Shown one piece after another: positions 35,931 to 44,810 of a stretch of 64,000 bases of DNA (position 1 is its first letter; each line of letters opens with the position of its first letter). Under the pieces are notes generated by a model that made no database searches, had not been told where the DNA came from, and saw only the letters and a program-made list of their open reading frames with translations. A program made the position numbers and the translations under genes. The stretch is taken from assembly GCF_034669705.1 (NCBI RefSeq), contig NZ_JAXMOR010000005.1:124001-188000 (forward strand), in the 5' to 3' direction. This DNA comes from Marinovum sp034669705 (GTDB taxonomy: Bacteria; Pseudomonadota; Alphaproteobacteria; Rhodobacterales; Rhodobacteraceae).

Positions 35931-36584
35931 CCGCAGGTTCACCCTGAGCACCGCCGCACTGGCAAAGGGCAGCAGCGCGATCACCGCCAGCGACACCCCT
36001 GCCAGCATCATCAGCGGGGTCTCCACCGCCATGCCTTCTGCCCCGCGCCGCGCCACCTCGGCGCCAAAGATAAGCGTCGGCACGTAGAGCGGCAGCACCA
36101 GGAGCGACAACAGCAGCCCGCCGCGCTTCAGCCCCACGGTCAGCGCCGCGCCGAAGGTGCCGATCACCGAGAGCGCCGGCGTGCCGAGCAAGAGCGACAG
36201 CGTGAGCCAGAAAAAGCCCGGCCCCGCCAGGTTCAGCAGCACGCCGAACACCGGCGCGGCAAGCACCAGCGGCAGCCCGGTGGTCAGCCAATGCGCCAGT
36301 GCCTTGACCGAGACGATGCCTTCCATCGGCAGCGGCGCGGTGGCCAGCAGGTCGAGCGAGCCATCCTCCCAGTCGAGTGCCAGAATGCGGTCAAGCGACA
36401 GCAGGCAGGCCAGAAGCGCGCCCAGCCAGAGCACCCCGGGCGCGATCCGGCCCAGCAGGTCCGACTGCGGGCCGACCGCGAAGGGCACCAGGGTGACGAC
36501 GATCAGGAAAAATGCCAGCCCAAGGCCGAAACCGCCCCCGGCCCGCACCGCCAGCGCCAGGTCGCGTTTCAGCAGCGCGATCAC
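35928..36584 (-). CDS. ccmB: Heme exporter protein CcmB
   Basis: 218 aa with six predicted membrane helices. IALLKRDLALAVRAGGGFGL starts it, and LDRILALDWEDGSLDLLATAP is the conserved cytoplasmic loop of CcmB. It is the permease subunit partnering CcmA. It overlaps ccmA by 4 bases. Confidence 0.95.
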   Translation of the reverse strand: MIALLKRDLALAVRAGGGFGLGLAFFLIVVTLVPFAVGPQSDLLGRIAPGVLWLGALLACLLSLDRILALDWEDGSLDLLATAPLPMEGIVSVKALAHWLTTGLPLVLAAPVFGVLLNLAGPGFFWLTLSLLLGTPALSVIGTFGAALTVGLKRGGLLLSLLVLPLYVPTLIFGAEVARRGAEGMAVETPLMMLAGVSLAVIALLPFASAAVLRVNLR

Positions 36585-37195
36585 AGGAAGACCTCGTCGA
36601 ACTCATCCGTCGTGCGCGGCTTGGCACGAAACCGGCTGACATCAAGCTCAGCGCCATCGAGGCCAAGCTCGATATGGGTGGCGATCAGCGCCGCGCCACC
36701 GCCTGACAGATGCGCCCGCACGGCCGCCGCAAACATCGCCACCGCCGCGCGATCGAGCGAGACCGTGGGTTCGTCCAGCACCCAGATCGGCCGCCCGGTC
36801 ACCATCAGCCGCGCCAGTCCCAACCGGCGTTTCTGCCCGGCTGAGAGCTGGCCGGCGGCTCGGCTGGCCAGCGGCTCCAGCTCATAGGCGGCGAGCGCCG
36901 GGGCAATATCGGTCCGGCCAAAGACCTGCGCCCAGAAGGTGAGGTTTTCCGCCACTGTCAGGGTCGATTTCAGCCCGTCGGCATGGGCAGCATAGGCCAC
37001 GCGGTCCTCCGCCCCGGTCAGCCGGCCTTTCAGCGGTGGCTGCAGCCCGGCGACCGTGCGCAACAGCGTGGTCTTGCCGATGCCGTTGGGCCCGCGCAGC
37101 ACCAGTGCGCGCTCAGGTGGCAAGGCAAAGCTCACCGCCTCGAGCACCGGAATGCCCCCCCGGGTGACCGTCAGGGTGTCGGCCTGCAGGATCAT
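36581..37195 (-). CDS. ccmA: Heme exporter ATP-binding protein CcmA
   Basis: 204 aa from the ATG at 37195. Walker A GPNGIGKT at 35-42, signature LSAGQKRRLGLARL, Walker B IWVLDEPT. Length is that of CcmA, the ATPase that powers release of holo-CcmE from CcmCD. The frame stays open upstream to 37495, but that part is a shadow of the Mth938 gene. First gene of ccmABCD. Confidence 0.95.
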   Translation of the reverse strand: MILQADTLTVTRGGIPVLEAVSFALPPERALVLRGPNGIGKTTLLRTVAGLQPPLKGRLTGAEDRVAYAAHADGLKSTLTVAENLTFWAQVFGRTDIAPALAAYELEPLASRAAGQLSAGQKRRLGLARLMVTGRPIWVLDEPTVSLDRAAVAMFAAAVRAHLSGGGAALIATHIELGLDGAELDVSRFRAKPRTTDEFDEVFL

Positions 37196-37265
37196 GACGT
37201 GCGGCCTGCCGCAACGACCGGCCGACGGCACGCACCGCGGCGGCACCCGGCTCTGTGCGCCGGCG

Positions 37266-37631
37266 TCACTCTGCCGCTGCCACCAGCAAGGCCGCCAGTG
37301 CCACCCGGCGCCCTTCCGAGAGCAGCACGTTGTAGGTGCGGCAGGCGGCGGGCGAGGCCATGGTCTCGACCCCGAGACCGGCGGCTTCGAGGCTCTGGCG
37401 CAGCGCGGCGGGAATATGCGCGATCTCGGCGCCGGTGCCGATGAAAAGCACGTCGATCTCTCCGGCCAGCGCCAAAAGCGGCGCGGTGTCGTCAAGACCG
37501 TCCCAGAGGCGGGTGCCCGAAGGTGCGGTGATCACATGGCCGCGATGGACCTTGCCGCCGATGCGGAAGAAGCCGGGGCCATAGCCGTCGACGGGCTCGG
37601 CGTCGGTGAAGGAGATCTCGTTCAGTCGCAT
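37266..37631 (-). CDS. Mth938-like (DUF498) domain protein
   Basis: 121 aa. IDVLFIGTGAEIAHIPAALRQSLEAAGLGVETM and ACRTYNVLLSEGRRVALAALL are the conserved core of the Mth938/NDUFAF3 family. The human member assists respiratory complex I assembly; the bacterial role is not established. It lies 70 bases upstream of ccmA on the same strand. In Rhodobacter this gene is typically linked to secDF and ccm; here secDF is on the opposite strand across a repeat-filled gap. Confidence 0.85.
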   Translation of the reverse strand: MRLNEISFTDAEPVDGYGPGFFRIGGKVHRGHVITAPSGTRLWDGLDDTAPLLALAGEIDVLFIGTGAEIAHIPAALRQSLEAAGLGVETMASPAACRTYNVLLSEGRRVALAALLVAAAE

Positions 37632-37698
37632 GGGGAAGAGATAGCGGAGCCGCGGGGAGAAGAAAAGACGAGCCGTGCGTTGTGGGGCGGTGGTGTCG

Positions 37699-37900
37699 AG
37701 CCGCGCATCGTCGGGCCGTAGGGCGGCGATCCAACGGTCATGCTGCGCGATTAATGGTAACCAAATCCGTAGAACCTCTGAACGCCGCGAGTTCGGCTGC
37801 CAAATCGCCGTGCCAGGGGACGGCGTCATGCCAAAGGCATGCCTTTGGCATGACGATGCGCGGCGGGCTTGCAGCCCGCTGTTAACGCGCAGGGAGGTAT
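37699..37900. repeat. Dispersed repeat element, copy 1, with 32-bp perfect palindrome
   Basis: It begins AGCCGCGCATCG and ends near AACGCGCAGGGAGGTAT. At 37824-37855 there is a perfect 32-bp palindrome with arm CGTCATGCCAAAGGCA. Collinear with copy 2: start-to-palindrome centre is ~141 bases here and ~139 there. Confidence 0.85.
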
Positions 37901-37947
37901 ATGGCGGTCGTTTCGGCTTGGGGCTGATAGCGCATCACCCCCTCCTC

Positions 37948-38147
37948 AGCCGCGCATCGATTGGCCGTGGTGTGGCGAACAAACGGTCTTGTTGAGCAAT
38001 TTACGCAGCCAAGCTCGAACAACCTTTGATCGAGGCGTCAGAGGCAGCCAAATCGACGTGCCGAGGGAGGCCTCATGCCAACGGCTTGCCTTTGGCATGA
38101 CGCTGCGCCTCGAGCCCTCAGCCCGCGGTCAACGCGCGGGGAGATCA
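37948..38147. repeat. Dispersed repeat element, copy 2, with degenerate palindrome
   Basis: It opens with the same AGCCGCGCATCG and ends near AACGCGCGGGGAGATCA. The palindrome at 38073-38100 is imperfect (TCATGCCAACGGC / GCCTTTGGCATGA), so it has decayed relative to copy 1. Shared blocks between copies include GGCTGCCAAATCG/GGCAGCCAAATCG, GACG, and the terminal AACGCGC. Confidence 0.85.
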
Positions 38148-38337
38148 AAGCTGCTGTTCCAAAGTCCGACCCGTAGACCCCGCCAACAGTCCGACGCCAC
38201 CGCCGCACCCCCGCCACTGCCACTTTCCCCGCAGGTCCCGCCCGCCTTCGCCTTGCAAACCGCCCCTGCCGCGCATAGGTTCCGGCAAAATTCGGCGGGG
38301 GTCCCCCCGCGGCCCCTCATCTTGAAAGGACGCCTCC

Positions 38338-38628
38338 ATGGAAGGCAACGCGATCGCGCAATTCATCCCGCTGATCCTGATCTTTGCGATCATGTATTTC
38401 CTGCTCATCCGCCCGCAGCAGAAAAAGATGAAACAGCACCAGAACATGGTCAGCGCCCTGCGCCGTGGCGACCAGGTGGTCACCCAGGGCGGGCTGATCG
38501 GCAAGGTGACCAAGGTCAAGGAAGACGGCAACGAGATCGAGGTCGAAATCGCCGAGGGCGTCAAGGTCCGGGTGGTGCAGAACACCATCGCCCAGGTTCT
38601 CAACAAGACCGAGCCTGCCAAGTCCTGA
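38338..38628 (+). CDS. yajC: Preprotein translocase subunit YajC
   Basis: 96 aa. One N-terminal membrane helix (FIPLILIFAIMYFLLIRPQQ), then KKMKQHQNMVSALRRGDQVVTQGGLIGKVTKV and an acidic strand, all typical of YajC, a partner of SecDF and the Sec translocon. First gene of yajC-secD-secF, 21 bases before secD. Confidence 0.96.
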   Translation: MEGNAIAQFIPLILIFAIMYFLLIRPQQKKMKQHQNMVSALRRGDQVVTQGGLIGKVTKVKEDGNEIEVEIAEGVKVRVVQNTIAQVLNKTEPAKS

Positions 38629-38649
38629 CCTCTGAAAGGGGAGCGGCGC

Positions 38650-40311
38650 ATGCTGCAGATCGATCTTTGGAAACGGGTGCTCATCTGGGCGCTCTGTGCG
38701 GCGGGGCTTGTCATTGCCCTGCCGAATGCGTTTTACAGCCGGGTCGAAGGCGTCAATGACGCCCGCGCCGCCATCGAGGTGCAAGGCGCCACCGCCGAGC
38801 TGAGCGATCAGGCCGCGGGCTGGCCGTCCTTCCTGCCGGCCGCGTTGGTCAACCTCGGGCTCGACCTGCGCGGCGGTGCGCATCTCCTGGCCGAGGTCAG
38901 GGTCGAGGAGGTCTATGAGAGCCGCATCACCGCGCTCTGGCCCGAGGTCCGCGACACCCTGCGGCCGCTGCGCGACGAGGTCGGCACCATCCGCCGGCAG
39001 AACGCCCCGGCCGACGAGCTGCACGTCAAGCTCGGCAATCCTGAGGGCATGCAGGCCGCCCTGACCGCGATCCGCGCCCTGGCGCAGCCGGTGGTGTCGC
39101 TGACCTCGGCCGGCGAACAGGACCTCGCGGTCCGCGGCGAGGAGGACGTGCTGATCGTCACCCTGTCGGAAGCCGAACGCCTCGCCACCGACGAGCGCAC
39201 GGTGCAGCAGTCGCTCGAGATCATCCGCCGCCGGATCGACGAGGTCGGCACCCGCGAACCCACCATCCAGCGCCAAGGCAGCGACCGCATCCTGATCCAG
39301 GTGCCCGGGCTCGGCTCGGCGCAGGAACTCAAGGACATCATCGGCACCACCGCCCAGCTGACCTTTCAGCCGGTGGTGGGCCGCACCTCCGACGGCACCG
39401 CCAACCCCGGCATCGGCGAGGAAATCCTGCCCTCGCTGGACGAGGACGGCGTGTTCTACGTGCTCGAGGAAAACCCGGTGGTGACCGGCGAAGAGCTGAC
39501 CGACGCGCAGCCCGCCTTCGATCAGAACGGCCGCCCGGCGGTCAACTTCCGGTTCAATCCCTCCGGCGCGCGCAAGTTCGGCGATTACACCGCCGAGAAC
39601 ATCGGCAACCCCTTCGCCATCGTGCTCGATGACGAGGTGATCAGCGCACCGGTGATCCAGAGCCACATTCCCGGCGGCTCGGGCATCATCACCGGCAATT
39701 TCTCGGTCGAGGAATCGACCAACCTTGCGGTGCTGCTGCGTGCGGGCGCCCTGCCCGCCGGTCTCGACTTCCTTGAAGAGCGGACCATCGGCCCCGAGCT
39801 TGGCGCCGACAGCATCGAGGCCGGCAAGATCGCCACCATGGTGGCCTTTGCCGCGGTGCTGGTCTTCATGGTGCTCAGCTACGGTCTCTTCGGCCTTTTC
39901 GCCAATATCGCGCTGATCCTGAACATCGGCCTGCTGTTCGGCGTGCTCAGCCTGATCGGCGCGACGCTGACCCTGCCGGGCATCGCCGGTATCGTGCTGA
40001 CGGTGGGCATGGCGGTCGATGCCAACGTCCTGGTGTTCGAGCGGATCCGCGAAGAGCTCAAGACCGCGCGCGGCCCGGCCCGCGCCATCGAGCTTGGCTA
40101 TGAAAAGGCGCTGAGCGCCATCGTCGACGCCAATATCACCACCTTCATCACCGCCGTGATCCTCTTCGTCATGGGCTCCGGCCCGGTGCGGGGCTTCTCC
40201 ATCACGCTGGGTCTGGGCATTCTCACCTCGGTGTTCACCGCGATCTTCGTGACGCGGCTGATCATCGTGACGTGGTTCGAACGCCGCCGCCCCAAAACCA
40301 TCGAGGTATAG
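38650..40311 (+). CDS. secD: Protein translocase subunit SecD
   Basis: 553 aa, a single N-terminal membrane helix, a large periplasmic domain with LGLDLRGGAHLLAEV (the D1 motif) and IRRRIDEVGTREPTIQRQG, and a C-terminal block of five helices with GMAVDANVLVFERIREEL. SecD and SecF use the proton gradient to pull proteins across the inner membrane. secF starts 4 bases after the stop. Confidence 0.97.
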   Translation: MLQIDLWKRVLIWALCAAGLVIALPNAFYSRVEGVNDARAAIEVQGATAELSDQAAGWPSFLPAALVNLGLDLRGGAHLLAEVRVEEVYESRITALWPEVRDTLRPLRDEVGTIRRQNAPADELHVKLGNPEGMQAALTAIRALAQPVVSLTSAGEQDLAVRGEEDVLIVTLSEAERLATDERTVQQSLEIIRRRIDEVGTREPTIQRQGSDRILIQVPGLGSAQELKDIIGTTAQLTFQPVVGRTSDGTANPGIGEEILPSLDEDGVFYVLEENPVVTGEELTDAQPAFDQNGRPAVNFRFNPSGARKFGDYTAENIGNPFAIVLDDEVISAPVIQSHIPGGSGIITGNFSVEESTNLAVLLRAGALPAGLDFLEERTIGPELGADSIEAGKIATMVAFAAVLVFMVLSYGLFGLFANIALILNIGLLFGVLSLIGATLTLPGIAGIVLTVGMAVDANVLVFERIREELKTARGPARAIELGYEKALSAIVDANITTFITAVILFVMGSGPVRGFSITLGLGILTSVFTAIFVTRLIIVTWFERRRPKTIEV

Positions 40312-40315
40312 GCCC

Positions 40316-41281
40316 ATGCGTCTGAAACTTGTCCCGCAGGAGACTTCCTGGGATTTCTTCTCCCGCCCCAAGCTCTGGCTGGGGATCTCGATGGTCCTGA
40401 TCGTCCTCGCCTTCGTCTCTTTCGGGCTGCGTGGGCTGAACTACGGCATCGACTTCCGCGGCGGCACCACGATCCGCACCGAGAGCAGCCAGGACCTCGA
40501 CATCGGCCTCTACCGCGACGCGCTGGCGGCGCTCGAGCTGGGCGACATCTCGATCTCGGAAGTCTTCGACCCGAGCTTTGACGACGACCAGCATGTCGCC
40601 ATGGTCCGCATCCAGGCCCAGGACGGCGAGGAAAGCGTCTCGGCCGGGGTGATCGCGGCGGTCGAGGCGGCACTGCAGGGCGTGGCGCCGGACATCCGCT
40701 TCATCTCGGTGGAATCGGTCGGTCCCAAGGTCTCTGGAGAGCTGATCCAGACCGCGGCAATCGCCGTGGTACTCGCCATCGCGGCGGTGCTGGTCTACAT
40801 CTGGCTGCGCTTCGAGTGGCAGTTTGCCCTCGGCGCGGTGGTGGCGCTGGTGCATGACGTGATCCTGACCATCGGTGTCTTCTCGGAGCTGCAGATCAGG
40901 TTCGACCTCGCGATCATCGCCGCCCTCTTGACCATCGTCGGCTATTCTCTGAACGACACGGTTGTGGTGTTTGACCGGGTGCGCGAGAACCTGATGAAGT
41001 TCAAGAAACGGCCTCTTCGCGAGGTGCTCAACCTGTCGATCAACGAGACCCTCAGCCGGACCTTCATGACCTCGCTGACCACGCTTCTGGCGCTGATCGC
41101 GCTTTTCGTGCTGGGCGGCGACGTGATCCGGGGCTTCGTCTTCGCGATGATCTGGGGCGTCGTGGTCGGCACCTACTCGTCGATCTTCGTGGCCTCGACC
41201 GTGCTGCTGATGCTGGGCGTCAAGCGCGACTGGACCAAGACCAAGGACACCGGCAACCAGTTCGGCGACGTGGATGCCTGA
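40316..41281 (+). CDS. secF: Protein translocase subunit SecF
   Basis: 321 aa. FGLRGLNYGIDFRGGTTIRTE is the SecF D1-type motif. SLNDTVVVFDRVRENL and INETLSRTFMTSLTTLLALI are the conserved membrane-block sequences. It overlaps the next gene by 8 bases. Complete. Confidence 0.97.
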   Translation: MRLKLVPQETSWDFFSRPKLWLGISMVLIVLAFVSFGLRGLNYGIDFRGGTTIRTESSQDLDIGLYRDALAALELGDISISEVFDPSFDDDQHVAMVRIQAQDGEESVSAGVIAAVEAALQGVAPDIRFISVESVGPKVSGELIQTAAIAVVLAIAAVLVYIWLRFEWQFALGAVVALVHDVILTIGVFSELQIRFDLAIIAALLTIVGYSLNDTVVVFDRVRENLMKFKKRPLREVLNLSINETLSRTFMTSLTTLLALIALFVLGGDVIRGFVFAMIWGVVVGTYSSIFVASTVLLMLGVKRDWTKTKDTGNQFGDVDA

Positions 41282-42026
41282 CTGGCTCGTCCCGGTGCTG
41301 GCGGTGCCGGGACTGGGCTGGATGGTCTTTACCATTGCCATGGCGGGCGTCGTGCGCGGCTTTACCGGCTTTGGCACTGCCCTGATCTTCGTGCCGGTGG
41401 CCGGCCAGTTCCTGCCGCCGGCCGATGTCATCCTGCTCATCACCCTCACCGGCGTCGGCACCACCGTGGCGCTGCTGCCGCGCGCCTGGAAAGATGCCGA
41501 CAAGGCCGAGGTCGGGCTGATGGCGCTCTGCGGCGTGCTCACCGTGCCGCTGGGTGTGCAGGCGATGCACGCCTTGCCAGAGACCACGGTGCGCTGGGTG
41601 GTGACGGCGGTGGCCGGCGGCACGCTGATCGCGCTGATCACCGGCTGGCGCTATCGCGGCACCATGGGCCGCGGCGGGCTGATCTCGATCGGCCTCGCGG
41701 CCGGGCTGGTCGGCGGCATGACCGGTCTGACCGGGCCGGTGGTGATCCTGTTCTACCTCGTCGGGCTCAAGGCGGCGCGGGTGGTGCGGGCCAATACCAT
41801 CCTCTACCTCGCGCTGCTCGACGTGGTGGTGCTGGCCAACCTGGTCCTTGCCGGCCTGTCGAACCCGGCGATGGTTCTGGTGGCGCTGGTGCTGGCGGTG
41901 CCCTACGTCGGAACGGCGCTGATTGGCCAGCGGATGTTCGATCCGAGCTATGAGCGCAGCTACCGCTGGATGGCCTATGGGGTGATCGCGCTGGCGGTGG
42001 TCTCTGGCGCACCGCTCTTCGACTGA
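41274..42026 (+). CDS. TauE/SafE-family membrane permease
   Basis: 250 aa with about eight hydrophobic helices. VVRGFTGFGTALIFVPVAGQFLPP and GLVGGMTGLTGPVVILFYL are the two TauE repeats. Members export sulfite, sulfoacetate or other anions; the substrate here is unknown. It starts inside the secF gene (8-base overlap), so it is translated from the secDF transcript although not functionally tied to it as far as is known. Confidence 0.85.
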   Translation: MPDWLVPVLAVPGLGWMVFTIAMAGVVRGFTGFGTALIFVPVAGQFLPPADVILLITLTGVGTTVALLPRAWKDADKAEVGLMALCGVLTVPLGVQAMHALPETTVRWVVTAVAGGTLIALITGWRYRGTMGRGGLISIGLAAGLVGGMTGLTGPVVILFYLVGLKAARVVRANTILYLALLDVVVLANLVLAGLSNPAMVLVALVLAVPYVGTALIGQRMFDPSYERSYRWMAYGVIALAVVSGAPLFD

Positions 42027-42099
42027 TCCCGCCCCTACCGCTTTGCGCTCAGGTGTTGCATAACCTCGGCGCGACTCACACCAATCAGAGGACGAAGAG

Positions 42100-43392
42100 A
42101 TGCACGACATCCGCGCCATCCGCGAAAATCCGGCTGCTTTCGATGCCGCCATGGCCCGCCGTGGGGTGGAGAATGCGTCGTCGTCCCTGCTCGAGATCGA
42201 CGAGGCCCGACGCGCCGCGATCCATGCCGCCGAGACCGCCCAGGCCGACCAGAAGGCCGCCGCGAAAGAGGTCGGCGCCGCCAAGGCCCGTGGCGACGAG
42301 GCCGAGTTCGAGCGGCTGCGCGCGCTGGTCGGCGAGAAGAAGGCCGAGGTCGCCGAGATGCAGGCCCGCGCCAAGGATCTCGACCAGCAATTGACCGACG
42401 CGCTTATGTCGGTGCCGAACCTGCCGTTCGACGATGTGCCGGACGGTGCGGACGAGGAGGACAATGTCGAGATCCGCCGCTGGGGCACGCCGCGCGCCTT
42501 CGAGTTCACCCCGAAGGAGCATTACGACCTCGCCGGCGTCAAGGACGGCATGGACTTCGAGACCGCCGCCAAGCTCTCGGGCTCGCGCTTCGTGGTGCTC
42601 TCTGGCGCGGTGGCCCGCATCCACCGGGCGCTGGCGCAGTTCATGGTCGACACCCATGTCGAAGAGAACGGGCTGACCGAGACCTGGACCCCGGTGCTGG
42701 TGAAAGAAGAGATGATGTATGGCACCGGCCAGCTGCCCAAGTTCGGCGAGGACAGCTATCAGACCACCAACGGCTGGTGGCTGATCCCGACCTCCGAGGT
42801 GCCGCTGACCAATATCGTCAACGGCTTGACCGTGGCCGAGAGCTACCTGCCGCGGCGCTACGTGGCGCATTCGCAGTGCTTCCGCTCGGAAGCGGGCAGC
42901 GCCGGGCGCGACACCGCCGGCATGCTGCGCCAGCACCAGTTCGAGAAAGTCGAGATGGTCTCGGTCACCCATCCCGAGAAAAGCCGCGAGGAGCTCGACC
43001 GGATGACCGAGTGCGCCCAAGGCATTCTCGAGCGGCTGGGCCTGCCCTATCGCACCGTGGTGCTCTGTACCGGCGACATGGGCTTTGGCGCGCGCCGCAC
43101 CCATGACATCGAGGTCTGGCTGCCGGGCCAGGACAGCTACCGCGAGATCTCCTCGGTCTCGGTCTGCGGTGACTTCCAGGCGCGGCGGATGAACGCCCGG
43201 ATGAAACCGGCAGACGGCGGCAAGCCCGAGTTTCTGCACACGCTCAACGGCTCGGGCCTCGCGGTGGGCCGCTGCCTGATCGCGGTGCTCGAGAACGGCC
43301 AGCAGGCCGATGGCTCGGTCACCCTGCCGGAGGCGCTGCACCCCTACCTTCGTGGCAAGACGTCGCTTTCTGCCGAGGGCGCACTGGTCTGA
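42100..43392 (+). CDS. serS: Seryl-tRNA synthetase
   Basis: 430 aa. A long N-terminal coiled coil (Ala/Glu/Lys-rich, ~30-105) that grips the tRNA variable arm, then the class II core. Motif 2 is FRSEAGSAGRDTAGMLRQH with QFEKVEM; motif 3 is NGSGLAVGRCLIAVLEN. Motif order and length are normal. Charges tRNA-Ser (and serves selenocysteine tRNA where present). Confidence 0.98.
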   Translation: MHDIRAIRENPAAFDAAMARRGVENASSSLLEIDEARRAAIHAAETAQADQKAAAKEVGAAKARGDEAEFERLRALVGEKKAEVAEMQARAKDLDQQLTDALMSVPNLPFDDVPDGADEEDNVEIRRWGTPRAFEFTPKEHYDLAGVKDGMDFETAAKLSGSRFVVLSGAVARIHRALAQFMVDTHVEENGLTETWTPVLVKEEMMYGTGQLPKFGEDSYQTTNGWWLIPTSEVPLTNIVNGLTVAESYLPRRYVAHSQCFRSEAGSAGRDTAGMLRQHQFEKVEMVSVTHPEKSREELDRMTECAQGILERLGLPYRTVVLCTGDMGFGARRTHDIEVWLPGQDSYREISSVSVCGDFQARRMNARMKPADGGKPEFLHTLNGSGLAVGRCLIAVLENGQQADGSVTLPEALHPYLRGKTSLSAEGALV

Positions 43393-43419
43393 CGACCGGG
43401 CCGCATTAGATGGCGGGGC

Positions 43420-44133
43420 ATGACACGTGCCCTCGCCATACTCCTCTTCGTCGCGGCCCTTGCCTTTGCGCTCGGTCCGCTTGTCACGCCCGGATTCAAC
43501 GGGTTCGACCCCGATCAATTCCCGATCCCGCAGGATGACCCGCCAGCCCAGCCGGCGGGCTATGCCTTTGCGATCTGGGGGGTGATCTATGTCTGGTTGA
43601 TCCTCGGAACCGGGTTCCAGCTGTTGAAACGCCACGATGCGCCCGACTGGGCGCCAATTCGCTGGCCGCTGCTGATCTCGCTGGTGGTCGGCGCGCCATG
43701 GCTGGCGGTGGCGCAGGCCAGCCCGATCTGGTCGACGCTGCTGATCTGGGTGATGTGGGGCGGCGCGGTGCTGGCGCTGCTGCGCGCGCCCAGCCGCGAC
43801 GGCTGGTTCGGCCATTGGCCGGTCGGGCTCTACGCCGGCTGGCTGACGGCGGCGGCCTCGGTCTCTCTGGCGCTGCTGCTGGCCGGTTACGGCATCACCG
43901 ACGCGGTTCTGGCGGCGCTGCTGGCGCTGTTGCTGGCGCTGGCGCTGGCGGTGATGGTGACCCTGCGCCGTCCGGATGCGCCGGGCTATCCGATCGCGGT
44001 GGTCTGGGCACTGGTGGCGGTGGTGGTGGCGAACTGGCCGGGCGGGCCGGTCGCGGTGCTGCTGCTGGCCGGCGGCGGCGCACTGGGGCTGGCCGGGCTC
44101 GCCTTGGTGCAGTTCTGGCACCGCAGGGCGTGA
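43420..44133 (+). CDS. TspO/MBR-like tryptophan-rich membrane protein
   Basis: 237 aa, hydrophobic throughout, with about six or seven membrane helices. PAGYAFAIWGVIYVWLILGTGF and VGLYAGWLTAAASVSLALLL echo the TspO helices, but the protein is longer than classical ~160-aa TspO, so it belongs to the extended bacterial branch. TspO proteins bind tetrapyrroles and cholesterol-like ligands and regulate pigment synthesis in Rhodobacter. This member is probably distinct. It follows serS by 27 bases. Confidence 0.75.
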   Translation: MTRALAILLFVAALAFALGPLVTPGFNGFDPDQFPIPQDDPPAQPAGYAFAIWGVIYVWLILGTGFQLLKRHDAPDWAPIRWPLLISLVVGAPWLAVAQASPIWSTLLIWVMWGGAVLALLRAPSRDGWFGHWPVGLYAGWLTAAASVSLALLLAGYGITDAVLAALLALLLALALAVMVTLRRPDAPGYPIAVVWALVAVVVANWPGGPVAVLLLAGGGALGLAGLALVQFWHRRA

Positions 44134-44264
44134 GGGGCGGCGCCCTTCCTCGCGAAGGACGCCGCCCGCCGGTTCCGGACCCGGGCGCTGGGTGCACCCG
44201 ATCATCCTGCCCGTGCCGTGATCTGCGGCTGCGACAGGCCCCCACCCGAAACCGGTGACCGGGA

Positions 44265-44501
44265 TTATTCCGTGAGCAGCCCGGTTTCGATCGCGATGGT
44301 CAGCTCGTCAGGGCTGACATCGCCGCTCTGATCCACGTCGGCACGGCCAAAGTCCTCGGCCGTCATCTCGGGATAGGCCGCCTGCAGCTCTGCCATCGAG
44401 TAGGTGCCGTCGCCGTCGCTGTCGACCACATCGGTCTGGGCCAGTGCCGGGCTTGCCACGGCCAGTACAAAGCCTGCGAGCGTGAGGGTCTTGCGGATCA
44501 A
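44265..44501 (-). CDS. Secreted EF-hand calcium-binding protein
   Basis: 78 aa. Signal peptide MIRKTLTLAGFVLAVASPALA. Two EF-hand loops: residues 27-38 (DSDGDGTYSMAE) and 55-66 (DVDQSGDVSPDE), each with acidic residues at positions 1, 3, 5 and 12. It should bind Ca2+ in the periplasm. Alone on its strand here; role unknown. Confidence 0.88.
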   Translation of the reverse strand: MIRKTLTLAGFVLAVASPALAQTDVVDSDGDGTYSMAELQAAYPEMTAEDFGRADVDQSGDVSPDELTIAIETGLLTE

Positions 44502-44810
44502 CTTGTTACTCCTGTCACTGTTACAAACAGACGGTCGCTGCCGTCTGCGACCAAACTGGTGACCTTCACCGCGCCCCGCAACCCTCTGTCCCGGCGCAAG
44601 AATGGCAGTTCCAAGAACCGGCAGAGCCTTGCCGCCGCCCGGCAGAAACCGGCCGAGATCCCGCGCGGAAATTCGCCCTCAGGTTGCGCCATCCCCCGTA
44701 AGCAGCAAGCCGTTGCCGACGCCACCGGCAGGCCCCCGCGCAAAAAGAAACCGCCGGGACCTCAAGCGGTTTCCGGCGGTTTTTGGCTGTCCGGCAGGGT
44801 GGGCGTGCGC
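44502..44810. other. Intergenic region with a bidirectional terminator downstream of der
   Basis: 309 bases without a supported gene. At 44742-44784 a hairpin (AAACCGCCGG / CCGGCGGTTT, 15-base loop) is flanked by AAAAAG on the left and TTTTT on the right, so it can act on both strands; on the minus strand it ends the yfgM-bamB-der operon. A long plus-strand open frame starting at 44559 is antisense to der and bamB and is not coding. Confidence 0.7.

Larger units (their letters stand above)
37632..38337. other. 706-bp gene-free region with a duplicated ~200-bp element
   Basis: No open frame here has recognisable protein content. It holds the two element copies listed separately (37699-37900 and 37948-38147), a short unique joint (37901-37947), and unique DNA on both flanks. 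It separates the leftward Mth938-ccm genes from the rightward yajC-secDF genes, so both promoters should lie here. The yajC ribosome site GAAAGGA is visible just before 38338. Confidence 0.7.

Noticed and set aside
37824..38100. Palindromes considered as a CRISPR or attachment site
   Set aside because: Only two diverged copies, no regular spacers, no cas or integrase gene.
38317..40371. 684-aa minus-strand frame over yajC and secD
   Set aside because: Reverse reading of secD; no motif and no ribosome site.
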